From assembly GCA_027919835.1 (NCBI GenBank), contig JANVFP010000037.1, positions 248,001-312,000 on the forward strand: a stretch of 64,000 nt of DNA. The letters run 5' to 3'. This DNA comes from Lentinula raphanica (Eukaryota > Basidiomycota > Agaricomycetes > Agaricales > Omphalotaceae). Within the stretch, counting starts at the first letter, position 1, and every line of letters starts with the position of its first letter. The notes under the pieces were generated by a model. That model saw nothing but the letters and a program-made list of their open reading frames with translations. It was not told the origin of the DNA and did no database searches. The position numbers and the translations under genes were made by a program. Below are positions 10,906 to 21,038 of the stretch, piece by piece.

Positions 10906-12719
10906 CTATTTAGAGGACTCAGCCTTGGCCTCTTTGAAATGATCATCTATCACCTCTCGCACCTGTTTGCGCGGGCCAAACCAAGTATCTGCCTTAGTGA
11001 ACGGGCAGCTGTAGGTAGGGTGATCGTCCAGCTTGCATATCGTGCACTCAATTGCATGCGGGAAGATCACCATGTGCCTCCAGCGGTACTGCCCAAAGGG
11101 GGGGGAGACAATGAAACGACGGATTTCATTTTCCTGTCGAGCACGGATCATGGGGTCTGGGTGACGAGAGACCGGGGCTGCAAAGAGGATCCAGCACGCT
11201 TGGTTAATGCCCGCACTTTTGTATTTGTAGGGTTGGAGTAGGAACTCGAAGCTGTCCGTGAACTCGATAACTTTCTGACGCGTGGAAGTGGGGCCGGGGT
11301 TCGCTCTTGCTATGAGGTCTCCAAAGGCTACGCTCTTCCATAGCGTTGTCTTTACCGTGTACGCGAGGTTGTCGGTCATGACATCGTTGGTGCGGCCATA
11401 TTGGTTGGTGTGGAAAAGTCCAGCAGCCCACGAGCGTTCATGAGGGAGGAGTTCTGGAGAGTACCACACCTTTGTAGCATGGAATGCTACTAAGGTGTCT
11501 AGAGCTGTGGTTCCCAAGCCGAGCAGGTGGTGGCGTTGGTCAATGTTGGGGACGTGTATGGCGAGGGTTGTTGAACCACCGTACTTGTCTTCTTCACCTA
11601 GTCCTTGCGCTGTGGATGTCGTGCCTTTGCCTCCTCATCCACGTCCACGACCGCGGCTGCGGCCTCTGGAGGCTTGAGGATTCGCACCTCCTCGGCCTCG
11701 GCCTCTATTGGAGAGAGCAGCTTCTTCTTCGATCCTGTCTCTGTATGGGGCTAGGATGTCGTCGAACTCGATCCCAATGGTGAGTAAGAAGTCGGCAATC
11801 TTCTGTGCCATATCGGGAACTCGACGGAAGAGGTATACTCCACCGTTGAAGATAGTGATGAGGATCCACTCGTCGGGGTGCTCCAGAATCTCGTCGCGCA
11901 TCTCCACCGGGTAGCCTTTGAGGGATGTTTCGATGTCTCTGATGTATTGGGGCATCCACCCCGTATTAAGAGAGGCTGGGGCGGTTGCGACCCGCGTTAG
12001 GAACTCGGCGAAGTCTGGATCGGTGGGTCCTTGCTCAGGGCGGAACCTGTTCGGGCGGAGGTTTCTGTCGCGAGGGGTCTTCAGTTTCTCCTGATCGTAG
12101 GTTGGGAGAGGCAGGTCAGGAGTCGGGGTCACTGCTCCAGACCCAGGGGAGTCGTCGGTCTCTTCACCGGTGTCGTTACTAGCTGTGTTGTTGTTACGGG
12201 GTGCCATGTTTAGTATCGTCGGGATGTGAGAGCCTGGCGCAAGGACCATGGAGGCATGCATGAGCTCGGTCATAATCTCCCCCTCTTGCCCTTCAGGCAC
12301 GCCGTGGTCCGAGGCTGTAGACATCCGGTCTGACTGGTTTTGGGTTGTTGGATTCGAGAGGTCCGTCTCAGTCTCCCCCTCCGTGGGTGCAACGTGGTTG
12401 GGGTTATCGCCTCCTGTAATACTTGTTAGTGTTGGAGATCTTATTATCCATAGTCTCACAAACCGTGGCTGTCATTCATGGCCGCATTTCCAGAGCCGAT
12501 CGAAGTCGTAGAGCTCGGACGGCGGATGCGGTTTGTTGGGGTGGGTGAGACTGAGTTTCCTCGCGATGAGGTTTGCGACCCCGGGGTTTTACGTCGGACT
12601 CGGTTGGGGGAGCTCGCCCCGGGTGTTTTGTGCGCGTCGTCGAAGATGGATGTCCGACCTTTTTTGTTCGATGGAGTTCTTGGGGCCACCGGTTGGCCAG
12701 CTTCATTTGTCTGTGACAT
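10906..12719 (-). pseudogene. LINE ORF1 (gag-like, CCHC zinc knuckle), interrupted
   Basis: ORF1 proteins of LINEs bind the element RNA. A block from 12719 begins MSQTNEAGQPVAPRTPSN and is Ser/Pro/Arg-rich. It passes to a second frame that could be joined by removing a 50-nt intron-like sequence (12414-12463: donor GTTTGT, branch-like CTAAC, acceptor TTACAG). The second block runs to an in-frame TGA at 11635-11637, right after an RGRGRG-rich stretch, and the same frame then stays open to 10906. The C-terminal part ends with a C-x2-C-x4-H-x4-C knuckle (CTICKLDDHPTYSC, about 11008-11050). The single TGA at a run of CGN arginine codons fits a CGA-to-TGA change. Without that stop and with the join, ORF1 would be about 590 residues. 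Confidence 0.7.
12414..12463 (-). other. Intron-like sequence inside LINE ORF1
   Basis: The 50-nt segment has GTTTGT at its 5' end, ACACTAACAAG as a branch-like site and TTACAG at its 3' end. Removing it joins codons ...DSHG to GDNPNHV... and restores one frame. Size and signals match host introns in this window. It could instead mark a frameshift between separate ORFs. Confidence 0.4.
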
Positions 12720-13635
12720 TCCTGTACCTTGGCATCAACTGGTTAGTCGGAGTCAGGTCTAATGCACTAGGGTTACCTTTGATCCAAGTTGGCTCGTGTT
12801 ACGATGTTTTTCTCCTGCCTTTTGTTCTCGTTGGTGGAGAGAAAGAAGTGAAGGAATGGGTGGGTTCGCTCTTCTTGTTCAGGTCTGGGGCCGTGGGAGG
12901 GACTATACAGTCTCACGTGCCCGATCGGTGTTGTTTTTGTTAGGCGGGAGGCGGGGCATAGTCGTTGAGCAGCGTCGAAGTCAACACTGAGGAGGGTGTG
13001 TTCAACGTAGTCTTGTGAGAATGTGGTGTTGGTCGTTGTCGCCACCATCAAACTTCTTTTTCTCAGCTATACAGTAGTGTTTATTCAGTTTCGGCAGTGT
13101 TTCTTCTGTGCGGTCTTGTTTTCTCATTTTTGGGGGTTAACATCGTCTGGGTTAGACTACTTCAGGGAGATTTTAGAAAGGCTTTTGTATTTCATGTAGT
13201 TCGTGTACAGCCTGGACCTGTTTGCCCTCTCCTCCCATCTGTAGGGAGGCGGGGGGGTATGCGTTTCGTTAGTGCCGGACTTGATGGTGGTGGTACCGGA
13301 TCAAGGAGCCCCCTCGACATAGCATATCTTTCGTACGTAGTAGATCTGCAACGAGTTGAGTTTTTCTCGTGCAACACTTGAAAGCGTGTACAAAGATTGT
13401 TGATGCTCACAATTTAGAAACAGATCATCATCAACCCCAAATCACCCCCAGCCGACTCCTGACAGACTCGAGGAGTCGGCACTTTGTCTTTGAAGGATCT
13501 TTTAATCTTGACTTTGAACATCATCGAGATTCGACCAACGTCTCAGAATTTGGTGCTTGAGAAATGACAGAGATTATACCTGGGTGACAGAGCAAGATAC
13601 GTTACTAATTCATACATGGCGTACTAAGAATAATC
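12720..13635. other. Probable LINE 5' region and spacer, no gene
   Basis: No supported gene is present. The part next to 12719 is presumably the LINE 5' UTR. A perfect inverted repeat lies at 13451-13480: arms GCCGACTCCT and AGGAGTCGGC around a 10-nt loop. I cannot place the LINE 5' boundary. Confidence 0.35.
13451..13480. repeat. Perfect 10-bp stem, 10-nt loop hairpin
   Basis: The left arm GCCGACTCCT (13451-13460) is the exact reverse complement of the right arm AGGAGTCGGC (13471-13480). It lies between the LINE and the minisatellite. Its function is unknown; it could be an element-end structure or terminator-like hairpin. Confidence 0.6.
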
Positions 13636-13878
13636 GACAAGGACACAGTGCACACAGACGAGGACACAGCGCACACAGATCGGACGAGGACACAGCGCAC
13701 ACAGATCGGACGAGGACACAGTGCACACAGACGAGGACACAGTGCACACAGACGAGGACACAGCGCACACAGACGAGGACACAGCGCACACAGACGAGGA
13801 CACAGCACACACAGACAAGGACACAGCGCACACAGACGAGGACACAGCACACGCAGATAAGGACACAGCAGACGAGGA
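13636..13878. repeat. Minisatellite, about eleven 21/26-bp units
   Basis: Tandem units follow the pattern AGGACACAGYGCACACAGACG. Most units are 21 bp; two consecutive units carry an extra 5 bp (ATCGG) and are 26 bp. Single-base variants increase toward the right end and the last unit is partial. All six frames can stay open through it because the unit is a multiple of three, so open frames here are not evidence of genes. It lies immediately downstream of the secreted-protein gene's stop. Confidence 0.9.
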
Positions 13879-13924
13879 CGCGTCACCATCCAACAAACTC
13901 TGCTCTGAGTCCTGCCGAAAAACG

Positions 13925-14736
13925 CTACACAGAGTCATTTGCCTCGGGTTCCCAAACAGGGCCTGACCTAATTTTTGCCGAGCCATGTTTATTAGGATCC
14001 CAGGCTCCGAGACCAGTGCGAAATATGTTACGATATGCACGCAAGATCTGGGTATCCTCTTTCTGTTGTTCTGGGGACAGATCGATGTTGAACTCCGGCC
14101 CATCTTCAAGAAAGAGCCCGCGGTGGCTGGGGAAGGCTACGTGAATCTGGTCGCCAAGGATTACAGCCATTGTCACTGGAGTGGGTATCACCCAATATCG
14201 ACTACGAGACAGATCCTGTGCAGCTGCAGCAGACCTCAATGATGTGACCCTATTAGTCTTGTCGATGACTATAGCCGCGTCCTTAGTTGTGAGCAGGATA
14301 TCCCACATCCATGGAGAATGGATGGTCACAAAACCTAGGTCGTATCGAGCATCGACTTTCATGACTTGTTTGAATATCCTGCCTCGCATGAGATTGAGGG
14401 ACCAATCTGTGAATCGTGCCAGGAAAGCTGGATTCTCAGCCATCTTGGCTTGTGCATCGGACCGTTCCTCCTCCTCAGGGACGTGAAAGGTTACGACAAG
14501 AGGATCCATGGCTGTGTTGGGGTCGCGAGCAGGAAGTTCAGATTTATGGTCGCCGACAGCGGTCGGAGAGTCCCTAGAATTAGAAGAGCTAAATTGAGAG
14601 GGCTGTGATGCACAATCGTTAGTAAACAACATATCATGCCGTTGCATTTGAGCTGGAAACGTACCCCCAACCCAGGATTAGGAAGTCCATATGTGGCGGA
14701 TACCAGTCCAAGAAGCAGAAACGTGGTAAGGCGCAT
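13925..14736 (-). CDS. Small secreted protein, unknown function
   Basis: I do not recognise the family. The start at 14736 gives a clear secretory signal peptide (MRLTTFLLLGLVSATYG). Exon 1 is 14665-14736 (24 codons); a 62-nt intron (14603-14664) has donor GTACGT, branch-like ACTAAC and acceptor CACAG; exon 2 is 13925-14602. The predicted protein is 249 residues, about 230 after signal cleavage. It contains a Ser-rich start, an acidic segment (VPEEEERSDAQ) and a mixed region with MWDILLTTKDAAIVIDK and YWVIPTPVTMAVILGDQIH. No cysteine-rich effector pattern or catalytic motif is evident. Its stop lies less than 50 bp from the minisatellite. Confidence 0.7.
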
Positions 14737-14938
14737 GATTGTTGGATATAGAAACAGGCAATTCGACTATGTGGGATGGTCAAGACGTGAACCAAACGGC
14801 GAAACAGCTTCCAGAGCTCACAGTGAATGAACGTTGAGAAAAGTGGATGATTGTGAGGAACAGGACAAGGAATTCTGGGATTCAGAATGCCTAGGCATCC
14901 GAGAATCAGTAAGGATGTATCACCGCGGCAGAGCCATG

Positions 14939-15275
14939 TTTTCTACTTTTGAAAAATGATGGGGAAATTCTTTTGGAAATCTGTGATTCCTCGGAAATTT
15001 TACAACTTTGAAATACTCATATTTGCCACTTTAGAATAGTTTTGGGAAAAATTCCTCTTCTCAAAACTTTTTCAAAGCTGGAAAACCAGGGTCCGCCCCG
15101 ATCCGGGGCGCCCCGGGGTGGACCGGAAATTTCCAACTCTGGAAAAGTTTTGAGAAAACCGATTTTTGCTAGAGTTTTTGCAGAACAGCAAATTATTGAT
15201 ATCCATATATTGAAAGGTTAACAGGAATCTGACTTTTCCCCAAAGTTTTCCAATAACTTTTCCAAAAGTAGAAAA
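14939..15275. mobile_element. Fold-back / MITE-like element with GC-rich centre
   Basis: The ends are an 18-bp inverted repeat with one mismatch: TTTTCTACTTTTGAAAAA at 14939-14956 and its complement at 15258-15275. The inversion continues inward imperfectly over almost the whole ~337 bp. The midpoint (about 15107) falls inside a GC-rich near-palindrome at 15090-15123 (GGTCCGCCCCG against CGGGGTGGACC). The arms are A/T-rich with repeated TTTTGGAAA-like words. No ORF inside is convincing. No clear target-site duplication was seen. Confidence 0.7.
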
Positions 15276-16481
15276 AATCAGCCAGCCGCGGTGTATGTGG
15301 TTTCTACAATTGTCTGGCATCTTACAGACAATGAACACGAGCAATTTGACAGTGGGCCAGAAAACGGTGATCAAAGGTATAGTCCGATTCAGAGTGAGCA
15401 GTCGAAGGAAGCGTCGAGAAAGCAGACGAGAACAAAATGGTATTTCCACGGCCAGCGGGGAAAATTTCTTGGGCTGAAATTGAAGGACGAAGTTGAAAGA
15501 GACCAGCTGAGATGAAAAAACTGGTGGGTCTTTGACCCTCGCTTTATATGTTTTAATCCCTCAAATCAGGGAAAGAAAACCCCGGAACCAGGCGATTCCA
15601 GTATAGATTCTGATAGATTGCTGTGATAACACTGGATGACTTCCCGTAGACTTTATTTACCAGGATGGCAAATAATCCTCAATGCCGCTTTGCAAGGTTT
15701 GTCAGACTGATAAGTACATCTTTCCAGTCGGAATTCACGCTTGTACTCTTGAATTGGCTCCCGTAGGAAGTTACGGTAAGCAGATTGATGTGACTCTCAC
15801 AGACTCTGATGCGAGCTCGCTTCGGGATGAGGAAATCATAAATGTTTCAACCTGCGGACGTTCAGAGTATGAGAAAGCCAAAGAAGCATCGATAATGAAG
15901 TACACTCTCAGCGATTGAGCATACCACAAGTTGACGGATTTGGGTGGCATTTTCCACTTCTTTCCGTTGCCAGAGCAGGGGAAGGTAAACACTGGAAGTG
16001 GTGGAACGCTCCATATCGGTTGTGATCTGCACTCCGAAACAGCCCTGCCTGGTGTGCATCAATTGAGACAAAAACGAGAATCGCAAAAGCTACTCACCCC
16101 GAAACCAAGGAATCTTCAATCACCAGTCTAGTCCGTGCATATTCGAATCATCTTCTTCAGCTTCCCTGGTCATTGAAGGCTTCGCAGATAGCTTGGATCG
16201 AGTTGTTGAAGAAAGAACAAGTTACAAAGTTTGAGCTACATAAGGGGAGCCTGGAGGAGACAGGTTCAAGTTGAGATTGCCGGCACGTGCTCGGCACAAT
16301 AACCTTGTGGGAAATATTACGTCACGTATCTCGTGAGCGCCTAATCAATAAAAGCTTCTGCTTCCGCGTTGCTCTGGCGTTGCTACTGCTTCAAATTCTC
16401 ATCTCGATAAGCAACGCCCAGATTCCCGACTCTTTCATGCTGCAGTGATAGCCACAATCAAATAACTTCTCCCTTGCTCTC
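15276..16481. other. Spacer upstream of myosin, no firm gene
   Basis: A plus-strand frame at 15682-15918 (MPLCKVCQTDKYIFPVGIHA...) and opposing minus-strand frames are open, but none shows a recognisable domain or convincing splice structure. The last few hundred bases should contain the myosin promoter. Confidence 0.4.
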
Positions 16482-19400
16482 ATGGCAGAATCAATATACA
16501 GCAAAGGAACCAAGGTATGGCTAGAGGACAAGGAACACGGTTGGATTCGCGGACAAGTCGTGTCGTGTTCATCGTCCTCGCTCGAAGATGGTCTTTTGGA
16601 CCTTGTATTCGTTGATGAGAGAGGCAAAGTGCGCGCTAAGCTTCTGCTTGCTTTATGTTTGGTACCTCATGAAATGTTTCAACCTTCTAGGAACTCACAA
16701 TGTCAGCTACACTCAAAGAAATCGCACGGAATGCCGCGAGAAATCCCAAGAAACACCTTCCACAGCTCTCCAATGATGATATCTACGACAACGTCGACGA
16801 TTTGATCAAACTTCCTCACTTGAACGAACCATCCAGTACGTCTACATTGAACTCATCGAATGTGGCGCGGTTACATCCATCTCTCAGTCTTGCATGTCAT
16901 CCGTAATCGATACGAAAGCCACAAAGAACTATACACCTATAGTGGGATTGTTCTTGTTGCCATCAATCCTTTCACGGACGTTCCCATCTACGGACAGGAA
17001 GTTATCCAGACGTATGCTCAGAACGCCGAGAAGAAGAGGAACGAGCTGGACCTATCTCCCCATTTGTTTACCATTGCCGAAGAAGCCTACACCGCCATGC
17101 AAAGGGATTTGAAGGATCAGACAATCATTGTTTCTGGCGAAAGGTAAATGTTGTTTTTATGTGTTAGGACATAACCTAACATGACATTGATTTTAGCGGC
17201 GCAGGGAAGACAGAATCTGCAAAGTACATCATGAGGTACATGGCGTCGATGAAAACCAACGTATCCGATGTAATACACGAGGAAGCCGGAAGTTCTGGTA
17301 CCTCTGTTGAATATCAGGTCCTCGCTACAAATCCTATCCTCGAGGCATTCGGCAATGCCAAGACGTCAAGAAACGACAACTCTTCTCGGTTTGGTAAATA
17401 CATCCAGGCGAGTGATACCTCACCTCCGCTTCCTCCCAGTCTAAAAATTCTAACCCCTTTCTCAAATAGATTTTGTTTGATTCCGACTACACCATTGTTG
17501 GTGCTCGTATCCGGACATATCTCCTCGAACGATCACGTATATCCTTTCAACAACGCTCCGAACGTAACTATCACATATTCTACCAGCTCTGTCAAGGTGT
17601 CGCCACACTATCTGAATCAGAACGCGCTCGATTTGGGTTGGACGGGCTGCGTACAGATTTAACGGACGGGAATAGTTTTCGTTACCTTGCAACTTCTGCG
17701 TCCTCATTCAGAATAGACAACGTCGACGATGCGGCCAACTTCACCGCAACCCGTCAGGCATTATCCGTCGTCGGCATCGACTCCGAGAAACAATACTCCA
17801 TCTTCCGCTTACTAGCCGCCATCCTCCACCTCGGCAACATCGACATCCAACACCGACGCGACGTCAAAGACGCTATAATCGATTCGAAGACGGACTCTGC
17901 TTTGGCGAAAGCTATGGATTTGCTGGGAATAAATGCAGAGCAGTTTGCTCGAGCTACGACGAAGAAGGTGATTGATGCGAGAGGGGAGAAGTACGAGTCT
18001 GCGCGGACGGTGGATCAGGCGGTGGGTGTGAGGGATGGTGTGGCGAAGTTCATCTATAATAGTATCTTTGACTGGTTAGTGAGGAGGATTAATGAGAGCT
18101 TGGGCGAAGGTCGAGGAACTGGAATCACATCAGAAGAAGGATCGAGCGAGGGAGAACATAGGCCAGAGACAAAGTTTATCGCGGTACTAGATATATATGG
18201 CTTCGAACATTTCCAAACGGTGAACATCTTTCCTCCACGTGAATCTGCAGTTCGTGTTTACTAATCCCGTCGTCCACAGAACTCGTTCGAACAATTCTGT
18301 ATTAACTATGCCAACGAGAAGCTGCAGCAACAGGTATGTACACTCTAGTTTTCCTTCTCAACCTCGCACTTGCTTACTGCGATCCATGCCAGTTCGTTTC
18401 CCATGTCTTCAAACTGGAACAAGCCGTATACGCCCAAGAAGCCATTGACTGGACCACCATCGACTTCTCTGACAACCAGCCCTGTATAGACCTCATCGAA
18501 GGCAAACTCGGCATTCTCGCTCTACTCGACGAAGAATCTCGTCTCGCCACCGGCACAGACGATTCCTTCATCGACAAACTCAACAGCCAACTCAAATCTC
18601 CTTCCTCTCATCACAAAGCCATCTTCAAAGACCATCTTCACGGAAACGAAGCGTTCACTATAGCGCATTATGCTGGAGATGTATCGTATAACGTCGAGGG
18701 ATTCTTGGAGAAGAATCGTGGAACGGTCCCGGATGAGCATAGAGATTTGCTCGTGGGATCTACGAATGAATTCTTGAGAGAAGTCGTAGAGGTCGGGTTC
18801 AATGTTGGCATCGACAACCACGCGAATTCACATCCACATACCTCTAAAGGCGCTAACGCTAAACCAGATGGGATGCTTTCGCCCAAACCCGGAGGCATAG
18901 CTCATTCGAATGAGCCGGGTAAAGCAGTATCAGGCCGGAAGCCTACCCAATGCTCCGTGTTCAAGACCTCACTGCTCACGTTGACCGAGGCCCTGCAACA
19001 GACATCTGTGCATTACATCCGATGCATCAAGCCCAATGAAACCAAAACGCCTTGGGCGTTCGATGGAAGCTTGGTCGCTGCTCAGTTGAGAGCTTGCGGG
19101 GTGTTGGAGACGATCAGGATTACTAGTGAGGGATATCCGACTAGGTGGACGTATGGTGATTTTGCGGAGAGGTAAGCGGTGGAAATCTTGAGCTTCAGCA
19201 AGTCACTCATTGATGAGATTTGTAGATATCAGATACTCCTTCCTTCGTCTCAAGAATTGTCATCGGCGAAGACCCGTCCTACTTCTGTTCCCTCATCCCC
19301 ATCTTCTCCAGATCAGCAGTCATCACGGAACCTGAGCTCAAACAGCGATAGCCACAATCGTCAGCTCACTGCTGAGATTTTACACCATGTTCACCAGTCT

Positions 19401-20603
19401 CTTCTCCATATCAGTGACGACATAGATTCGAATGCACCTAATGATCATTCACTCGCACCTCAATCAAAGGCGAAAGTGTACCAATATGGTCAGACCAAGA
19501 TATTTTTTCGTGCGCGTGTCCTAGCAATCCTGGAAGGCCTTCGCCTACAGGCAGAGAGAGAACGCAAAGAGAGGGAGAATGCGGCTGCTATATCCATTCA
19601 GAGGGTGCTGCGTGGAATATTTGCAAGAAAGGCGGCAGCGCAATTGAAAGCTGAGAGAGAGAAGGAACGTGCGGAGGAGGAAGAGAGGAAAGAAAGAGAG
19701 CGCCTAGAGCAGGAGGAGAAGGAAAGGAAACGCGAACAGGAACGGGTCATGCGCGAGGCAGAGGCCAAGCTGGAGGCTTCAGATAACTTGAAACCGCCCT
19801 CGACGCCACTCAAAGTCCGTTCCAAATCCTCAACTCCCAATCTAACTACGCCAACTCCTGTCAAATTTACCGAACGAGCGAGAGCCAAGACCCCTAACCC
19901 ATCCAGAGCTTCTACTCCAGTATCCAGATATCAGAATGGGGTGGGTACCACCGGTGTCTTTGGCAACAACGGTCTTACCGGCCCTCATTTTGAGATACCC
20001 CATTTCCATCCTGACGATTCTCGCTATAACCACACGGAGAGATGCGCGGCATGTAGAGCCAAAGCTGAGGCTCGGGCTGAAGCAGCGAAAAAGCAGCGAG
20101 ATGAACGTATTGAGAGGCTGAACTCACCGCCGAACCTTGCAAAATCAAGGTCGAATATTGATTTGCGAGCACGGTCTCAGTCTGTTGAGCCTGGACACGA
20201 CCATGTTCTTAATCAGAGGGGCCGAGTTACGACGGTTGAGCCTGAAGCGATTCCACATCACCACAAGGCGACAGGATTTGTTGCCCATTTGTCTCCCAAG
20301 ACGAAATCAGCTTCAAAGAAAGGGATCAGGTCACAATCAATTGAGCCGCGTAGAGACGCAGCGATGAAGAGTGATCGACCCTCTACGCCAAACAAGCTCA
20401 GGAAGCTGCACCCGACAGCGATGCTCAGGACTGCAAAATCATTCACCAGAAGTCATTCGCATACGCTTTCTAAAGAGAATAACTCGGGGCATTCTCATGC
20501 TGCGAACAGCTCTGCGTCAGGGAAAGCTCAAGTAGTGGAACCCCCACCAGATCTCAAGATATACAAACAGTTCATGGAGAAGAAGTCAAGGCCAGCGTCT
20601 TGA
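16482..20603 (+). CDS. Class V-like myosin heavy chain with short, DIL-less tail
   Basis: An actin-based motor. It starts [21 protein letters not shown], the SH3-like lead typical of class V myosins. Motor landmarks in order are [15 protein letters not shown], the P-loop [11 protein letters not shown] (split by an intron at 17145-17196), switch [17 protein letters not shown], switch [10 protein letters not shown] followed after an intron by [17 protein letters not shown], and [10 protein letters not shown]. The converter region (about 19240-19480) has an unusual Ser/Pro-rich insertion before [15 protein letters not shown]. One clear IQ motif follows ([14 protein letters not shown]), then a charged E/R/K helix of about 60 residues and a disordered, Ser/Pro/Arg-rich tail ending at 20603. 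About nine exons, roughly 1250 residues. Typical fungal class V myosins have several IQ motifs and a C-terminal DIL cargo domain; neither is present. It may be a second, divergent class V-like motor. Confidence 0.88.
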
Positions 20604-21038
20604 GACACCCATCACCACCACGTATGATTTTCATTCATCTTTTTGGATTTCTACATTTGTATCATATGAATCCACCTGCGCAGTTTTTGGTCACCGCCGT
20701 AGGTCACAGACTATCTTCATGAGCTCGATTAATATAGTATACATACGTCGCTACTTCAGTAGCAGTTAAAGTTGGAAACCTTGACGCGTGCGGCGTTCTA
20801 CATAGCGCTCGGAGCGTCCATTTGGTGTGTTCGGAAAGCTACGGCATGATGGTCGGAGTTTTAATTCGGAAAGGCACTTAAAACAAATCTGTTTCACGGT
20901 CATTGAACTTGACTTGAACGATGAACTCAACAGCCTGCTTCGAGCCCGTAGATAGAGATCGTCCAAGTAAGCAGGACATAACAGCTTTGAGTGACTATCT
21001 GGTGGTCTCTCATACTCGTAACTCACTATGTCTCAGGA
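20604..21038. other. Intergenic, no gene
   Basis: It holds the 3' flank of the myosin gene and the promoter of the next plus-strand gene. No feature was recognised. Confidence 0.4.

Larger units (their letters stand above)
6492..12719 (-). mobile_element. Non-LTR (LINE) retrotransposon, Tad-like
   Basis: The limits given are those of its coding regions. On the minus strand the order is an N-terminal 87-codon ORF, ORF1 with a CCHC knuckle, then ORF2 with an AP-type endonuclease and reverse transcriptase, which is the layout of Tad/I-like LINEs. No LTRs, integrase or protease are visible. I found no clear poly(A) tail (a T-run on the plus strand) below 6492 and no target-site duplication, so the true ends are unknown. 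The 5' UTR probably lies in 12720-13400. ORF2 is open throughout, which suggests a fairly recent copy; ORF1 carries a stop. Confidence 0.85.

Noticed and set aside
13636..13878. CRISPR-like array
   Set aside because: The units are contiguous with no unique spacers, and the genome is eukaryotic; it is a minisatellite.
13557..14144. Long open frames on both strands through the 21-bp repeat (Thr-Gln-Arg or Cys-Val-Leu repeats)
   Set aside because: The unit length is divisible by three and stop-free, so every frame stays open; there are no gene signals.
15682..15918. Small gene MPLCKVCQTDKYIF...
   Set aside because: Opposing frames are equally open, with no domain or clear exon structure.
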